From RGEC01 sp964475595 (GTDB taxonomy: Bacteria; Bacteroidota; Bacteroidia; NS11-12g; UBA955): a stretch of DNA of 64,000 bases. The position numbers were made by a program, and so were the translations under genes. The stretch lies in the NCBI GenBank assembly GCA_964475595.1, contig CAYYXG010000006.1:61764-125763 (forward strand), written 5' to 3'. Of the stretch, positions 18,533 to 28,121 are shown in pieces (position 1 is the stretch's first letter; each line of letters starts with the position of its first letter). The notes under the pieces are model-generated. The model was not told where the DNA came from and ran no database searches. It saw only the letters and a program-made list of their open reading frames with translations.

Positions 18533-19495
18533 TTGAAAACACAATACTTAACCGCAATCCCAAAGTTGGATTTAGCCGATTTTACAAACGGCGATGAAAC
18601 TCAAAAAATGCAATTTGTTCAAGACCTGGGTAAGGCCTATGAAGACATTGGTTTTGTTGCCATTCGCAACCATGGCGTAGACCATGCATTACTCAATGAG
18701 CTGTACAAACAGGTTCAGGCATTTTTTGAACTGCCCGTAGAAAACAAATTAAAATATGACGACTCTGACGGAGGCGGACAGCGTGGTTATACCGGTTTTG
18801 GTAAGGAGCATGCAAAAAACTCCAATGCAGGTGACTTAAAGGAATTTTGGCATTTTGGCCAATGGGTGGAGGATGGAGACCCTCTCAAAGACTACTACCC
18901 TGCCAATAAATATGTTGACGAGATTCCTGCCTTTAATACCATTGGTAAGGATATTTACCGTGCACTGGAAGGTACAGGTATCCAAATGCTCAGAGCGCTT
19001 GCGCTATTTCTCAATCAGCCTGAGAACTACTTTGATGATAAAGTACATAATGGCAATAGCATTCTGCGTCCCATCCATTATCCACCCATTAATGCAGAAC
19101 CCAACGGATCTATCCGGGCTGGCGAACATGAAGATATCAATCTTATAACTTTACTGGTTGGTGCCAGTGCGGACGGATTGGAAGTCTTGAGTAGACAGGG
19201 CGTATATGTGGGTGTTACAGAAGTGCAGGATCATATTATTGTCAATGTGGGTGATATGCTTCAAAGACTCACCAACGATCGTTTGAGAAGTACCACACAC
19301 CGGGTGGTTAATCCTCCACGCGAACAATGGCATCTTCCCCGCTACTCCATTCCATTTTTCATGCATCCCAGGCCTGATGTATCGCTGGCTTGCTTAGAAA
19401 GCTGTATATCCGAGGAGAACCCTAAAAAATATGACGATTGCACTGCCATCGAATTTTTGCATGAGCGTTTGCGCGAAATAGGATTGATGAAATAA
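18533..19495 (+). CDS. 2-oxoglutarate/Fe(II)-type oxygenase, isopenicillin N synthase family
   Basis: A 320-residue member of the isopenicillin N synthase-like family. The N-terminal DIOX_N region has FVAIRNHGV; the core has the iron ligands in AGEHEDINLITLLVG (His and Asp) and STTHRVVNPP (His), and RYSIPFF, which binds the co-substrate carboxylate in 2OG enzymes. All key residues are present. The start is TTG; no in-frame ATG precedes the conserved N-terminus. No biosynthetic gene cluster surrounds it, so the substrate is unknown. It ends 4 nt from the convergent type A secreted protein gene. Confidence 0.88.
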   Translation: MKTQYLTAIPKLDLADFTNGDETQKMQFVQDLGKAYEDIGFVAIRNHGVDHALLNELYKQVQAFFELPVENKLKYDDSDGGGQRGYTGFGKEHAKNSNAGDLKEFWHFGQWVEDGDPLKDYYPANKYVDEIPAFNTIGKDIYRALEGTGIQMLRALALFLNQPENYFDDKVHNGNSILRPIHYPPINAEPNGSIRAGEHEDINLITLLVGASADGLEVLSRQGVYVGVTEVQDHIIVNVGDMLQRLTNDRLRSTTHRVVNPPREQWHLPRYSIPFFMHPRPDVSLACLESCISEENPKKYDDCTAIEFLHERLREIGLMK

Positions 19496-19499
19496 TCTT

Positions 19500-21788
19500 T
19501 TATTTCACCATGATTTTTTTAGTCCAAAAGGCATCAATACTACTTACTGAAAGGGTATAAACCCCCTGTTGCAATCCATTGATTTCCATACAATCATTTC
19601 CATTTTTTGATTGGAACATTTTTTTATGGATTTGAGCACCGGTCATGCTATTGATTCTAACCTCCAAGTCCTGATTTTCCGGGAGGCCCGACACCCTAAA
19701 ACGAAGTGTGCCATTCAGTGGATGCTCTAACAACTGTAGTTCTTGTTTTTCATCATCGCTGGATTGATAATATGAACTACAATTAACCGATAAATTGTTC
19801 TCCGGAGACTCCATTTCCATAACAATTCTGTAGGTATTCCAGCCTGCTTTAGGATTAAAATCTGCAAATTGGTAGCATTGCGATGTTTGCATTGATCTGT
19901 TCACGGGAATAAAACCTATGGTTTCAACCCTTCCATTATTTTCGCTCTGTATGCTATATCCCTTTAATAACTGATCATGAGAGGTTTCCCAATGGAGTAA
20001 AATGTGGTTATTTTCTTGCTTACAATAATAATTGTTTACAACCACCGGCAAAAGAATGATAAAGGCTGATGCAGTATCGAAACAACCATTTCTCGTGCTA
20101 GTCATTTTGAGTGAATAAATCCCCGGTTCTGAAATCCAAGGGTTTTGTTGGACTGACACAAAACCACCAGGCCCTGACCACAACCAAGTGTATCCCATAG
20201 CATTCCCGAAATTTGGACTATACAATAAACTATCACTGAGTGCGGTATTTCCACCATACATCTGTATATTGTAAACTGTGCCGGTACTTAAGGTATCATA
20301 GTAATTGGCAGTTGCCACGGGTTTAATGGTATCAGCAAGAATGGTCACGCTATCTTTCTGGGTAAAGCAACCTCTCAATGGTGCTGATTCCAGGTAATAT
20401 TTTCCAGGTTTGTTGTAGGTAATAACCGTGCTATCGGCATTGTAACCTGTAATATTGCCATTTGGTGTTGTCCACTTATACCAGGCCAGACTGTAGGCAG
20501 AATCGGCATAAATACTCCCTGATTTAAGTGTGCAATTCAAGGTATCAATCCCTTTAATTTTACTGATCACCCTTGGATATCGCCAAAATGGGTATGGCCC
20601 TGCAAAATCTTTGGGAGCTGATGTAGGTGAAAGTGATGACTGGCTGTAAAAGATGAGTGTTCTGTAGGGAGTAGTACAAGGGTCAATCCCATCAAATAGC
20701 GACGGATCAACACCCAGTGCAGTAAAATTAACAGACAATTCAATAAACTGATTAACGGTATAAATACTATCCCAGGCATAGCCACCTGCAGATGCCGATC
20801 CCCAGGGGGTACTCATACAATTATACATACTGTTTGCCGTACCCTGAGCCACTAAAGCAGAACCACCGTTTTTGGGCAATATTTCTGCGTACCCGTAACT
20901 TCCAGGAAGGCTACCCTGCCCATAGAAATTTCCAAATAAAAAATTCACGGGAAGTATGCCGCTTCCATTTCTAAAACTATCATAGGTTGATTTTCTGAGC
21001 CATATCTGGGGTTTAAGGGTAAAAGCACCGCCTGTATAATCCATAATAACCGCCATGTCTCCCATATTGGCAACTTTTCCGTTAGGATAGAGCCACCAGG
21101 CAACTCGCCCACCCTGAGAACCCAGGTTCACCAGTTGATTGGTTAGGGTATCCAGTTTTACATCCTTCACAAATAGCTCTGCTGTGATATTTTTGGATCC
21201 GGTTGTTCCAAATACCGCAACTCCATAATAAAAAAATAAAGAGTCGAAAACGGTATTTCCATTGCGTCTGATGTGGCTGCTAAATTCCAGTATATCGGTT
21301 TTACCGCCCATGCTGGAACTCCCGATGGTCCAGGATCCCGGATCATCAATCAGTTTGACCCCCCCGGGTCCGATAATAGAAGTTTTATCAACATCTGCTT
21401 GGTCCCTGGCATACAACGCATCCAGTAAAATAGCCCCATTGCTTCGGCTAAGTTTAGGAACAGCCATAGGTTGTGTAAATACGAGGTTCTGACGGGCAGT
21501 AGTTGAACTTCTGAGCAGTGATTTATATAAATATGTACCTGTGGTATCTATAATTCCGACACCATTTAACGGATATTTCACATTTCGGCACCTAAACCAG
21601 TCGTCAGATGGCTTACCCGAAGTAGCGGCAGCCGCACCATGCAATGCAGTATCTGCAGCAAGGTCTCCATCTACTCCGAACCCGCCTTCAATTTTTCCGG
21701 GGCCTACTGCCTGAGACTTCAGGCAAAGACTTATCAAACTGACACCTATTAACAGTGCAAACTTTCTTATTTCCCTTTTCTTTTTCAT
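19500..21788 (-). CDS. Secreted protein with type A type IX sorting domain
   Basis: A protein of about 762 residues beginning MKKKREIRKFALLIGVSLIS, a clear signal peptide. The body contains Ig/PKD-like modules (for example TWLWSGPGGFVSVQQNPWIS), and the last 90 residues form a type A sorting domain ending GVYTLSVSSIDAFWTKKIMV. It should cross the outer membrane through the type IX system and be processed by PorU. I see no enzymatic motif, so a structural or adhesive role is inferred. The frame starts two codons earlier with MA, but MKKK is the better start. Confidence 0.8.
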   Translation of the reverse strand: MKKKREIRKFALLIGVSLISLCLKSQAVGPGKIEGGFGVDGDLAADTALHGAAAATSGKPSDDWFRCRNVKYPLNGVGIIDTTGTYLYKSLLRSSTTARQNLVFTQPMAVPKLSRSNGAILLDALYARDQADVDKTSIIGPGGVKLIDDPGSWTIGSSSMGGKTDILEFSSHIRRNGNTVFDSLFFYYGVAVFGTTGSKNITAELFVKDVKLDTLTNQLVNLGSQGGRVAWWLYPNGKVANMGDMAVIMDYTGGAFTLKPQIWLRKSTYDSFRNGSGILPVNFLFGNFYGQGSLPGSYGYAEILPKNGGSALVAQGTANSMYNCMSTPWGSASAGGYAWDSIYTVNQFIELSVNFTALGVDPSLFDGIDPCTTPYRTLIFYSQSSLSPTSAPKDFAGPYPFWRYPRVISKIKGIDTLNCTLKSGSIYADSAYSLAWYKWTTPNGNITGYNADSTVITYNKPGKYYLESAPLRGCFTQKDSVTILADTIKPVATANYYDTLSTGTVYNIQMYGGNTALSDSLLYSPNFGNAMGYTWLWSGPGGFVSVQQNPWISEPGIYSLKMTSTRNGCFDTASAFIILLPVVVNNYYCKQENNHILLHWETSHDQLLKGYSIQSENNGRVETIGFIPVNRSMQTSQCYQFADFNPKAGWNTYRIVMEMESPENNLSVNCSSYYQSSDDEKQELQLLEHPLNGTLRFRVSGLPENQDLEVRINSMTGAQIHKKMFQSKNGNDCMEINGLQQGVYTLSVSSIDAFWTKKIMVK

Positions 21789-21893
21789 AGCCAACTTTAT
21801 TGGGGCTACAAAATTGAATCGGATCTATAGGATTAAACATGACGGCTATTGAGAAACGGGTGCCGTAAATCAGCAGAATTGCCAATTGTATTG

Positions 21894-22412
21894 CTACAGA
21901 AAAAGATTTTTTAACTCCACCGCTTCTTCCGGTTTCATCTTTCCTGCTAGGATCAGACGCACCTGCCTACGTCGAAGTGCCCCGTCAAATTTCTTTTGTT
22001 CTTCCTCATTCTCAGGTTTAATTGCCGGCACGGTAGCGGGTTTATTTCTGCTGTCGAGGGCCACAAAAGTGTAATATGCCTCATTGCACTTAATCTTTTC
22101 TCCTTTTGGAATATTATGGGCAAAAACCTCAATAAAAACCTCCATTGACGTATTAAATGCTCGGGTTACCCACGCCTGCAGGGTAACCACATCACCCAGT
22201 CTGATACTTTCTTTAAATGAAACACTGTCAACAGATGCTGTTACTACAATATTGTTACTGTGTTTTTGTGCAGATATGGCTGCGCAAATATCCATCCAAT
22301 GCAATAATCGTCCCCCCATGAGATTCCCAAGGGTATTGGTATCATTCGGCAACACGATTTCATTCATAATGGTGTAAGAATCTTGCGATACTTTGACGGC
22401 TTTTTCTGACAT
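21894..22412 (-). CDS. Acyl-CoA thioesterase, hotdog fold
   Basis: A 172-residue YciA/BACH-like acyl-CoA thioesterase. The motif NTLGNLMGGRLLHWMDICAA holds the catalytic and binding residues, followed by VVTASVDSVSFKESIRLGD, typical of the family. It hydrolyses acyl-CoA to free acid and CoA in the cytosol. The gene stands alone. A TAACTTTG box on the minus strand (22425-22418) ends 6 nt before the ATG, so its mRNA may have almost no leader. Confidence 0.88.
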   Translation of the reverse strand: MSEKAVKVSQDSYTIMNEIVLPNDTNTLGNLMGGRLLHWMDICAAISAQKHSNNIVVTASVDSVSFKESIRLGDVVTLQAWVTRAFNTSMEVFIEVFAHNIPKGEKIKCNEAYYTFVALDSRNKPATVPAIKPENEEEQKKFDGALRRRQVRLILAGKMKPEEAVELKNLFL

Positions 22413-22445
22413 AAAGGCAAAGTTAGTGAGAATATATGGGGAAAT

Positions 22446-22473
22446 AAAAAAGGGATGCCAATTGGCATCCCTT
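22446..22473 (-). terminator. Intrinsic terminator of rplU-rpmA
   Basis: Perfect AAAGGGATGCC / GGCATCCCTTT hairpin with loop AATT and T-run, 20 nt after the rpmA stop on the minus strand. Confidence 0.85.
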
Positions 22474-22492
22474 TCCTATGAGTAACTCTTTA

Positions 22493-22753
22493 TTAGGCCT
22501 GTGCCTGAACTACAGACACTTTGCTGCGACCTTCGCGGGTCTTGCGGAATTGAACAACACCATCGGTCAAAGCAAATAGGGTATGGTCTTTTCCAATACC
22601 TACATTTACATCGGGATGATGCTTGGTACCACGCTGGCGAACAATAATGTTGCCGGCTTTTACAATCTGGCCACCGAAAATTTTAACACCCAGTCTTTTG
22701 CTGTGTGATTCGCGACCGTTTTTACTACTACCTACACCTTTTTTATGTGCCAT
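22493..22753 (-). CDS. rpmA: 50S ribosomal protein L27
   Basis: An 86-residue L27 with MAHKKGVGSSKNGRESHSKR and GNIIVRQRGTKHHPD. The N-terminus is the mature form, without the cleavable extension seen in Firmicutes. It follows rplU after 5 nt. Confidence 0.97.
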   Translation of the reverse strand: MAHKKGVGSSKNGRESHSKRLGVKIFGGQIVKAGNIIVRQRGTKHHPDVNVGIGKDHTLFALTDGVVQFRKTREGRSKVSVVQAQA

Positions 22754-22758
22754 GATGA

Positions 22759-23103
22759 TTAATTTTCTTCGGTTGTTGCTGTTTTTTCAGCTTTGGTTTT
22801 AATACTCTCAATTTTGATTCTGGTCAAATCCTGACGGTGACCATTGCGAACGGTGTATCCTTTGCGACGCTTTTTCTTGAAAACCACCACTTTTTCGCCG
22901 CGGCCATGCTTTTCGACAGTTGCAGATACTACAGCACCTTTAATGGTAGGTTCACCAAGTTTGGCTTTGCCCTTATCGCTGATCATCAGCACTTTATCAA
23001 ATGTTAACTTGTCACCTTCGTTCGCGGTGATGCGGTTTACAATCAGGTATTTATTTTCTTCTACCCTGTACTGCCTTCCGGCTATTTCTACAATGGCGTA
23101 CAT
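22759..23103 (-). CDS. rplU: 50S ribosomal protein L21
   Basis: A 114-residue L21 with MYAIVEIAGRQYRVEE and the family motif KKRRKGYTVRNGHRQDLTRI. It has a short tail (KTKAEKTATTEEN) beyond the usual end. It is the first gene of rplU-rpmA, with a good promoter upstream. Confidence 0.97.
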   Translation of the reverse strand: MYAIVEIAGRQYRVEENKYLIVNRITANEGDKLTFDKVLMISDKGKAKLGEPTIKGAVVSATVEKHGRGEKVVVFKKKRRKGYTVRNGHRQDLTRIKIESIKTKAEKTATTEEN

Positions 23104-23137
23104 AACGTTTTTATTGATTTCCTCTTAAAAAGGGTTG

Positions 23138-23168
23138 CAAAGATAAGTAAAATCAATGTAATTTACAA
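23138..23168 (-). promoter_or_regulatory. Promoter of rplU-rpmA
   Basis: TTG (23168-23166), 20 nt, then TATCTTTG (23145-23138) on the minus strand, a full match to the Bacteroidota housekeeping promoter. Confidence 0.7.
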
Positions 23169-23361
23169 TAAACGGATATTTTTATTAAAAGGTTGATATA
23201 TGATTCCTCCGTTGCAATATTTCAAGGAAGGCATCGTTAGTGAAACATAATGTTTCCAAAAATAGTCATTCACACCTTAAAAAGGCATCATCCCGTCACA
23301 AAGTGTCAATAACTCATCAAGAATGCGCCCAAAACCCTAATTTATATTTGCCTTTGAATCT

Positions 23362-24987
23362 ATGCAAAAATCCATAATTACCGCCTGTTTTTGTGCAATA
23401 CTGCACACGCTCAGCGCACAAACCACTCCAGGATTTGATGATGGAACTACAGTTTCAACTACTTTTAAGCCACGTTTGCTATCTGCCAATAAACTGCTGA
23501 TAGACCCTTCAGTGCCCAAATCCGGAAAATATCCTTTTGACATTAGCTATTTACCACAAAATTTCAAGTGGAACACCCGGAAAATAGCCAGGATTCTACC
23601 GCCTGCAAAACACAATGAACCCGGCCTGGACACTATCTATAATCCGAATTACGCAAGAATGGGTGGCGGTAATTATGGACACAAAATCATGGAACTGTTT
23701 GTGAGCAACCGACCTGCAGACAAATGGGCATACAATACCTCATTCCAGCACCTGAGTGCAGATGCACAAAACACCAATCAGGATTTCAGCACCAACCGCG
23801 CATATCTCGGTGGCTCAAGGTTTTATAAAAATAGCAGCATCGATGTGAGATTAAATTATACCAGAGACATGACCCGGTTCTTTGCCAAAGATACTTTTTA
23901 TGAAAAAGATGCCGCATTGATCAAGAAAACCGGACAAAATTTAGGTTTTAATGTGTTTTATGATAAAAAACGTGATGGCAAAAGGCCGGGCATGAGTGCC
24001 GGACTGATGTTCAACAACTTCTACAACAATCTGAGTCAAAGTGAAACTGAATTCAGTGGAAAACTGGGATGGGATGCAGGTATTAAAACCTTAACTACGG
24101 CCGGAGCTCTTGAATTCACAAGCCTGCAGTTCAGACAGAATTTCACCACACGTCAACAATATTTTATTGATGCATCACCCCGGGTTAAAATGAAGATTAA
24201 GGAAACCGGATTTGACCTGACGGGGGGCTTAAACATGACATGGCTGTTGGCTGATTCTTCGGCTCCTTTGTTTTATCTGAATCCGGTAATATTGGCAGAA
24301 AAAAATCTGGAAGGACTGAAGATGAAAATATATGGAGGGATTGATGGTGGCCTGAGAAAAAATTCCATTCGCAGGTACTTTGAAATGGTCCCCTTTACCT
24401 ACGATAGCATTCAAATCACCAATTCCTATGATCAGTTAAGAGTCTTTGCAGGTTTGAAAGGCAGCATCACCAACAATTCTCAGTTTATGGTAGAATTTGG
24501 TAACAATACAACCTCAAAAATGCCCCTTATCATCACCAATAATGATAGTTTAAAAAGTTTGCAGGTGGTGTATGACAACATTAACAACCTCTATTTTGCC
24601 GCAGATTTACGTTTTTCCATCGGTGAAAAACTCCGAGTGGGAGCCAATTGCAAGTTCAACAATTATACCACCGATAATCAAGCGCAGCCTTGGCATCTCC
24701 CTAGCTTTACTTATGCAGTATCCGGTCAGTATGCATTGGGGAAAAATGTAATTACACAATTGGGTATTGACGGAATGAGCCGCAGATATAATACCATTCA
24801 AAATTCTGGTCAATTGTTAGAAGCAAAAGGATTTATCGATGTAAATGCCCGAGTGGATTACAAAATCAAAAGCTTGCTGAGGGTATGGCTGCAGGGTAGT
24901 AATCTGCTTAATCAAAAATATCAACTTTGGTATGGTTACAACAATTTCAGATTATCGGTAATGGGCGGTATCTCGGCAGGATTTTGA
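23362..24987 (+). CDS. Outer-membrane beta-barrel protein, TonB-receptor-like C-terminus
   Basis: A 541-residue protein with a signal peptide (MQKSIITACFCAILHTLSAQ) and many alternating hydrophobic strands typical of an outer-membrane barrel. The end resembles the last strands of TonB-dependent receptors (RVWLQGSNLLNQKYQLWYGY) and closes with phenylalanine, the usual barrel signal. There is no plug domain, so it is not a complete TonB-dependent receptor. Just upstream is a TATATTTG box (23343-23350), 11 nt before the ATG. The function is unknown. Confidence 0.7.
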   Translation: MQKSIITACFCAILHTLSAQTTPGFDDGTTVSTTFKPRLLSANKLLIDPSVPKSGKYPFDISYLPQNFKWNTRKIARILPPAKHNEPGLDTIYNPNYARMGGGNYGHKIMELFVSNRPADKWAYNTSFQHLSADAQNTNQDFSTNRAYLGGSRFYKNSSIDVRLNYTRDMTRFFAKDTFYEKDAALIKKTGQNLGFNVFYDKKRDGKRPGMSAGLMFNNFYNNLSQSETEFSGKLGWDAGIKTLTTAGALEFTSLQFRQNFTTRQQYFIDASPRVKMKIKETGFDLTGGLNMTWLLADSSAPLFYLNPVILAEKNLEGLKMKIYGGIDGGLRKNSIRRYFEMVPFTYDSIQITNSYDQLRVFAGLKGSITNNSQFMVEFGNNTTSKMPLIITNNDSLKSLQVVYDNINNLYFAADLRFSIGEKLRVGANCKFNNYTTDNQAQPWHLPSFTYAVSGQYALGKNVITQLGIDGMSRRYNTIQNSGQLLEAKGFIDVNARVDYKIKSLLRVWLQGSNLLNQKYQLWYGYNNFRLSVMGGISAGF

Positions 24988-25013
24988 TTTGTGATATTCT
25001 GCTTGTAATTTTG
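24984..25013 (+). promoter_or_regulatory. Promoter of the HU/SPOR gene
   Basis: TTG (24984-24986), 19 nt, TAATTTTG (25006-25013). The box ends 5 nt before the ATG, so transcription probably begins at or next to the start codon. Confidence 0.65.
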
Positions 25014-25018
25014 TAGGG

Positions 25019-26083
25019 ATGACCGATTTACAAAGACTGGAAAATGCCATAACCGAATTAATTGGCACTCACGAATGTGTAGTTGTGCCTAATTTGGGCG
25101 CTTTCCTATTAAGATCTTTTCCCGCATCGGCCAATCCATTTAGTGGTGAAATAAAACCATCGGGACAGACATTGTTCTTTAATCCCTCAATCACTTCAGA
25201 TGACGGACTTTTGGTAACACACCTTCGCTATCAAACCGGTTGTGATTATATAACAGCGCAAAAAAGCATTCAAGAGCTGGTATCATTGATTTTGGAGGGC
25301 GTTAAGTTGAACCGAAGTTACCCACTGGGCAAACTGGGCAATTTCTTTATGCACCATGAGGGCAAATTATTATTCCTGCCTTCTTCCGCACTTAACGTCA
25401 GTAAAAATGCATTTGGTCTGGGAAGTTTAATGGTTGAGGAAATTATTAAAAATCGCATTGAGAGCCCGGTGGTGAATACAGCTGCGAATACAGAACCCAC
25501 TCCATTGACAAAATCCTTGGATGCAGCTGAAGAAATTCAAGAAGCTGAGGTCATCGAACTCCAATTAAATCAACCGAAATCAAAGGGTTTTATCTGGAAA
25601 ATAGCCGCCACGGTATGCTTGGTGAGCTTGTCTGCTGCTGCTATATACTACGGAAACTATATTAGTAATACCGGCCGTAATTTACAGTTTGCATCGCATT
25701 TGCCCTCAAAACAATCTTCGGAACCTACAACATTAAATCCCGAAAACATCGATGCCGAATCCAATAAAAAATCATCAATGTCCGTTTCCCTTTTATCCTC
25801 TGAGGATATGAATAAGGAAATGGAAACTTTAAAAACAGGAAAAGGTAGCGTTTTTATTTGCGGTGGGTCTTATATGAGTCAGCAATTAGCTGAAAACGAG
25901 TGTAAAAGCTGGAAAAAAAATGGCATTCCAGCTGTGATTGGTAAGAAAAAAGGAAGTGTTTTAATCAAAGTGGTGGTAGGTCGCTTTGAAAATGACGAAG
26001 ATGCCAGCAAATTTTTAGAAAAGCTGCCCGTAAATACCGGTTTTCACGCCGGTGTACTGACGGCTCACCTCATATTCAACTAA
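25019..26083 (+). CDS. HU-CCDC81 and SPOR domain protein
   Basis: A 354-residue membrane protein. Two HU/CCDC81-like domains fill the N-terminus (about 5-140; ELIGTHECVVVPNLGAFLL is typical). A single transmembrane helix follows (about 193-213; FIWKIAATVCLVSLSAAAIY), then a linker and a C-terminal SPOR domain (about 280-352), which binds denuded peptidoglycan at division sites. The layout suggests a link between the cytoplasm or nucleoid and the septal wall; that is inference. It is followed after 2 nt by a TonB-like gene and folC. Confidence 0.8.
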   Translation: MTDLQRLENAITELIGTHECVVVPNLGAFLLRSFPASANPFSGEIKPSGQTLFFNPSITSDDGLLVTHLRYQTGCDYITAQKSIQELVSLILEGVKLNRSYPLGKLGNFFMHHEGKLLFLPSSALNVSKNAFGLGSLMVEEIIKNRIESPVVNTAANTEPTPLTKSLDAAEEIQEAEVIELQLNQPKSKGFIWKIAATVCLVSLSAAAIYYGNYISNTGRNLQFASHLPSKQSSEPTTLNPENIDAESNKKSSMSVSLLSSEDMNKEMETLKTGKGSVFICGGSYMSQQLAENECKSWKKNGIPAVIGKKKGSVLIKVVVGRFENDEDASKFLEKLPVNTGFHAGVLTAHLIFN

Positions 26084-26085
26084 AT

Positions 26086-26898
26086 ATGTCACAATACATT
26101 GTTGAGGAAAAACTGGACAGCACCACCATTGAGAAAATCAAAAGTGGCGTTCTATCAATGCTGATATCGGCGGTGCTTATTGGTTTACTTTGGTTCATGC
26201 ACATTAGCATGCCTAATCCGCCATTTGAAGTGAAAGAAGGCGTATTGGAACTTGATATGGGCGTTGTAGATGGAGGCTTTGGTAATCCTAACGATGGTGG
26301 ACCTTCCAAGACACCACCCGCACTGGGTGATAAAGGAGGTTCAGGTGGTGGCAACCCGGTACAAAGCGGTGGCGAGGGTAAAGTCATCACCAATGACGCA
26401 GAAACCACAACAAACCTCCCTCCTATTGATCCACCCAAGACGGGTGACCAGCTGGATCCTAATCTGGCAAAAAGACTTCCCACCGGAAAAAGAACTGGGA
26501 GTTCACAGGAGGGAAACCCTAATGGATGGAAATCCGGGAAAGGCACAACAGGTTCTGGTGGCGGTGAAAATACGGGTGGTGTAAAGGGTGACAACTCAGG
26601 AACCAACCCGGGTAACAGAGGAAAAGGGTTAATCAGTGCCAAATTTACCAATTTTAAATTAATTTCAGATGTAGAAGTTGTGCAAGCCCAAGGGACGGGT
26701 ATTATCGTATTTGAAGTAAAGGTAGATTGTTACGGAAATTTTAAGATATTGGGAGGTGAAGCAACAGGCACTACCTACAATGCAGGCGATGCAAAGGCAG
26801 TATTCATGAGTGTTTTATCGCGTTCTACATTTAAAAAGATGGGGGAAGATTGCCCTGAAACCGGAAAAGTATCGGTTACAATACGACCCAGTCTGTAA
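26086..26898 (+). CDS. TonB-like periplasmic-linker membrane protein
   Basis: A 270-residue protein with one N-terminal transmembrane helix (about 24-44; VLSMLISAVLIGLLWFMHIS), a very glycine- and proline-rich linker (about 60-180; repeats of GGxGG and NPNG) and a small C-terminal domain with GIIVFEVKVDCYGNFKILGG, which resembles a TonB-type C-terminal domain (V.V..dG). No exbB/exbD is adjacent. It may be an energy transducer or a GldM-like rod; I cannot choose. The stop codon overlaps the folC start (TAATG). Confidence 0.6.
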   Translation: MSQYIVEEKLDSTTIEKIKSGVLSMLISAVLIGLLWFMHISMPNPPFEVKEGVLELDMGVVDGGFGNPNDGGPSKTPPALGDKGGSGGGNPVQSGGEGKVITNDAETTTNLPPIDPPKTGDQLDPNLAKRLPTGKRTGSSQEGNPNGWKSGKGTTGSGGGENTGGVKGDNSGTNPGNRGKGLISAKFTNFKLISDVEVVQAQGTGIIVFEVKVDCYGNFKILGGEATGTTYNAGDAKAVFMSVLSRSTFKKMGEDCPETGKVSVTIRPSL

Positions 26899-28121
26899 TG
26901 ATAAGTTACGAAGAAACCCTGGAATTTCTTTTTTCCAGATTGCCGGTTTTTCAGCACATTGGTCCGGCTGCGTATAAAGCAGATTTGAACAATACCCTTG
27001 CAATTTGCCATTATTTGGGAAATCCCCAGCATCATTTTAAAAGTATTCATGTGGGAGGCACCAATGGCAAGGGTTCTGTCAGTTCAATGCTGTCTGCCAT
27101 ATTTACCAAGCATGGCTACAAAACGGGATTATATACTTCCCCGCATCTAAAGGATTTTAGAGAGAGAATCAGGGTTAATGGGGCCATGGTTCCTAAGGAT
27201 TTCGTGATACACTTTACGCAAAAAATGATGCCTCTTATTGAAGAAGTCAACCCATCATTTTTTGAATTAACGGTAGGTATGGCTTTTGAATATTTCAAAC
27301 AATCCGAAGTTGACATTGCCATTATTGAGGTAGGTATGGGCGGAAGACTGGACAGCACCAATGTAATTACTCCTGAACTGAGCGTGATTACCAATATTGG
27401 CTGGGATCACATGGAATTCCTGGGGGATTCGTTGGCCAAAATTGCTTCAGAAAAAGCCGGAATAATCAAAAATAATGTTCCCGCCGTAGTTGGAGAAGTT
27501 TTACCTGAAACCCTTTCGGTATTTGAAGAGACTGCAAAAATTCGCAAATCTGAATTAACCCTGGGCATTACTGCACCCGCTCGCTGGATTGAAAAATGTG
27601 CGCTGAAAGGCGAATATCAGAAAAAAAATCTCGGCACTGTCAAAGCGGCCATTCAGACATTAGAACTGCAGGGCTATCATTTTTCCGAGCATTTGATTTT
27701 GGAAGCGCTTCAGGAAGTAAAACAGTTAACAGGACTCCGTGGTCGCTGGGAAATTCTGCAGGAACAGCCATACATAATTGCAGATACTGCCCACAATATT
27801 GATGGATTAACTGAAACTTTGTCGCAATTGACCAAAGGATTGAATGGTAAGTTGCACATTGTATTGGGTGTGGTTAAAGAAAAAGATCTGGCTAAAATAC
27901 TGAAACTCCTTCCCTCTTTTGCACAATATTACTATTGCAAGCCCGCCATTTTCAGGGGATTGGATGCAGAAATACTGGCTGCTGAAGCTGATAAAATTGG
28001 ACTTCAGGGAAACATATTTGGAAGTGTAAATCAAGCATTGATGGCAGCAAAACAGGCGGCAGAACAAAATGACACCATCTACATTGGCGGAAGTACGTTT
28101 GTTGTAGCAGAAGTCTTATAA
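26898..28121 (+). CDS. folC: Folylpolyglutamate/dihydrofolate synthase
   Basis: A 407-residue FolC, which adds glutamate to (dihydro)folates. It has the ATP-binding GGTNGKGSVSSMLSAIF, YTSPHLKDFRERIRVNG, and DIAIIEVGMGGRLDSTNV with the catalytic metal site, followed by TNIGWDHMEFLG. Normal length. The C-terminus overlaps the convergent nucleotide-sugar dehydrogenase gene by 6 nt. Confidence 0.94.
   Translation: MISYEETLEFLFSRLPVFQHIGPAAYKADLNNTLAICHYLGNPQHHFKSIHVGGTNGKGSVSSMLSAIFTKHGYKTGLYTSPHLKDFRERIRVNGAMVPKDFVIHFTQKMMPLIEEVNPSFFELTVGMAFEYFKQSEVDIAIIEVGMGGRLDSTNVITPELSVITNIGWDHMEFLGDSLAKIASEKAGIIKNNVPAVVGEVLPETLSVFEETAKIRKSELTLGITAPARWIEKCALKGEYQKKNLGTVKAAIQTLELQGYHFSEHLILEALQEVKQLTGLRGRWEILQEQPYIIADTAHNIDGLTETLSQLTKGLNGKLHIVLGVVKEKDLAKILKLLPSFAQYYYCKPAIFRGLDAEILAAEADKIGLQGNIFGSVNQALMAAKQAAEQNDTIYIGGSTFVVAEVL

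Noticed and set aside
26076..26651. A proline-rich 191-codon frame on the minus strand
   Set aside because: It is the antisense of the glycine-rich linker of the TonB-like protein, which explains the composition.
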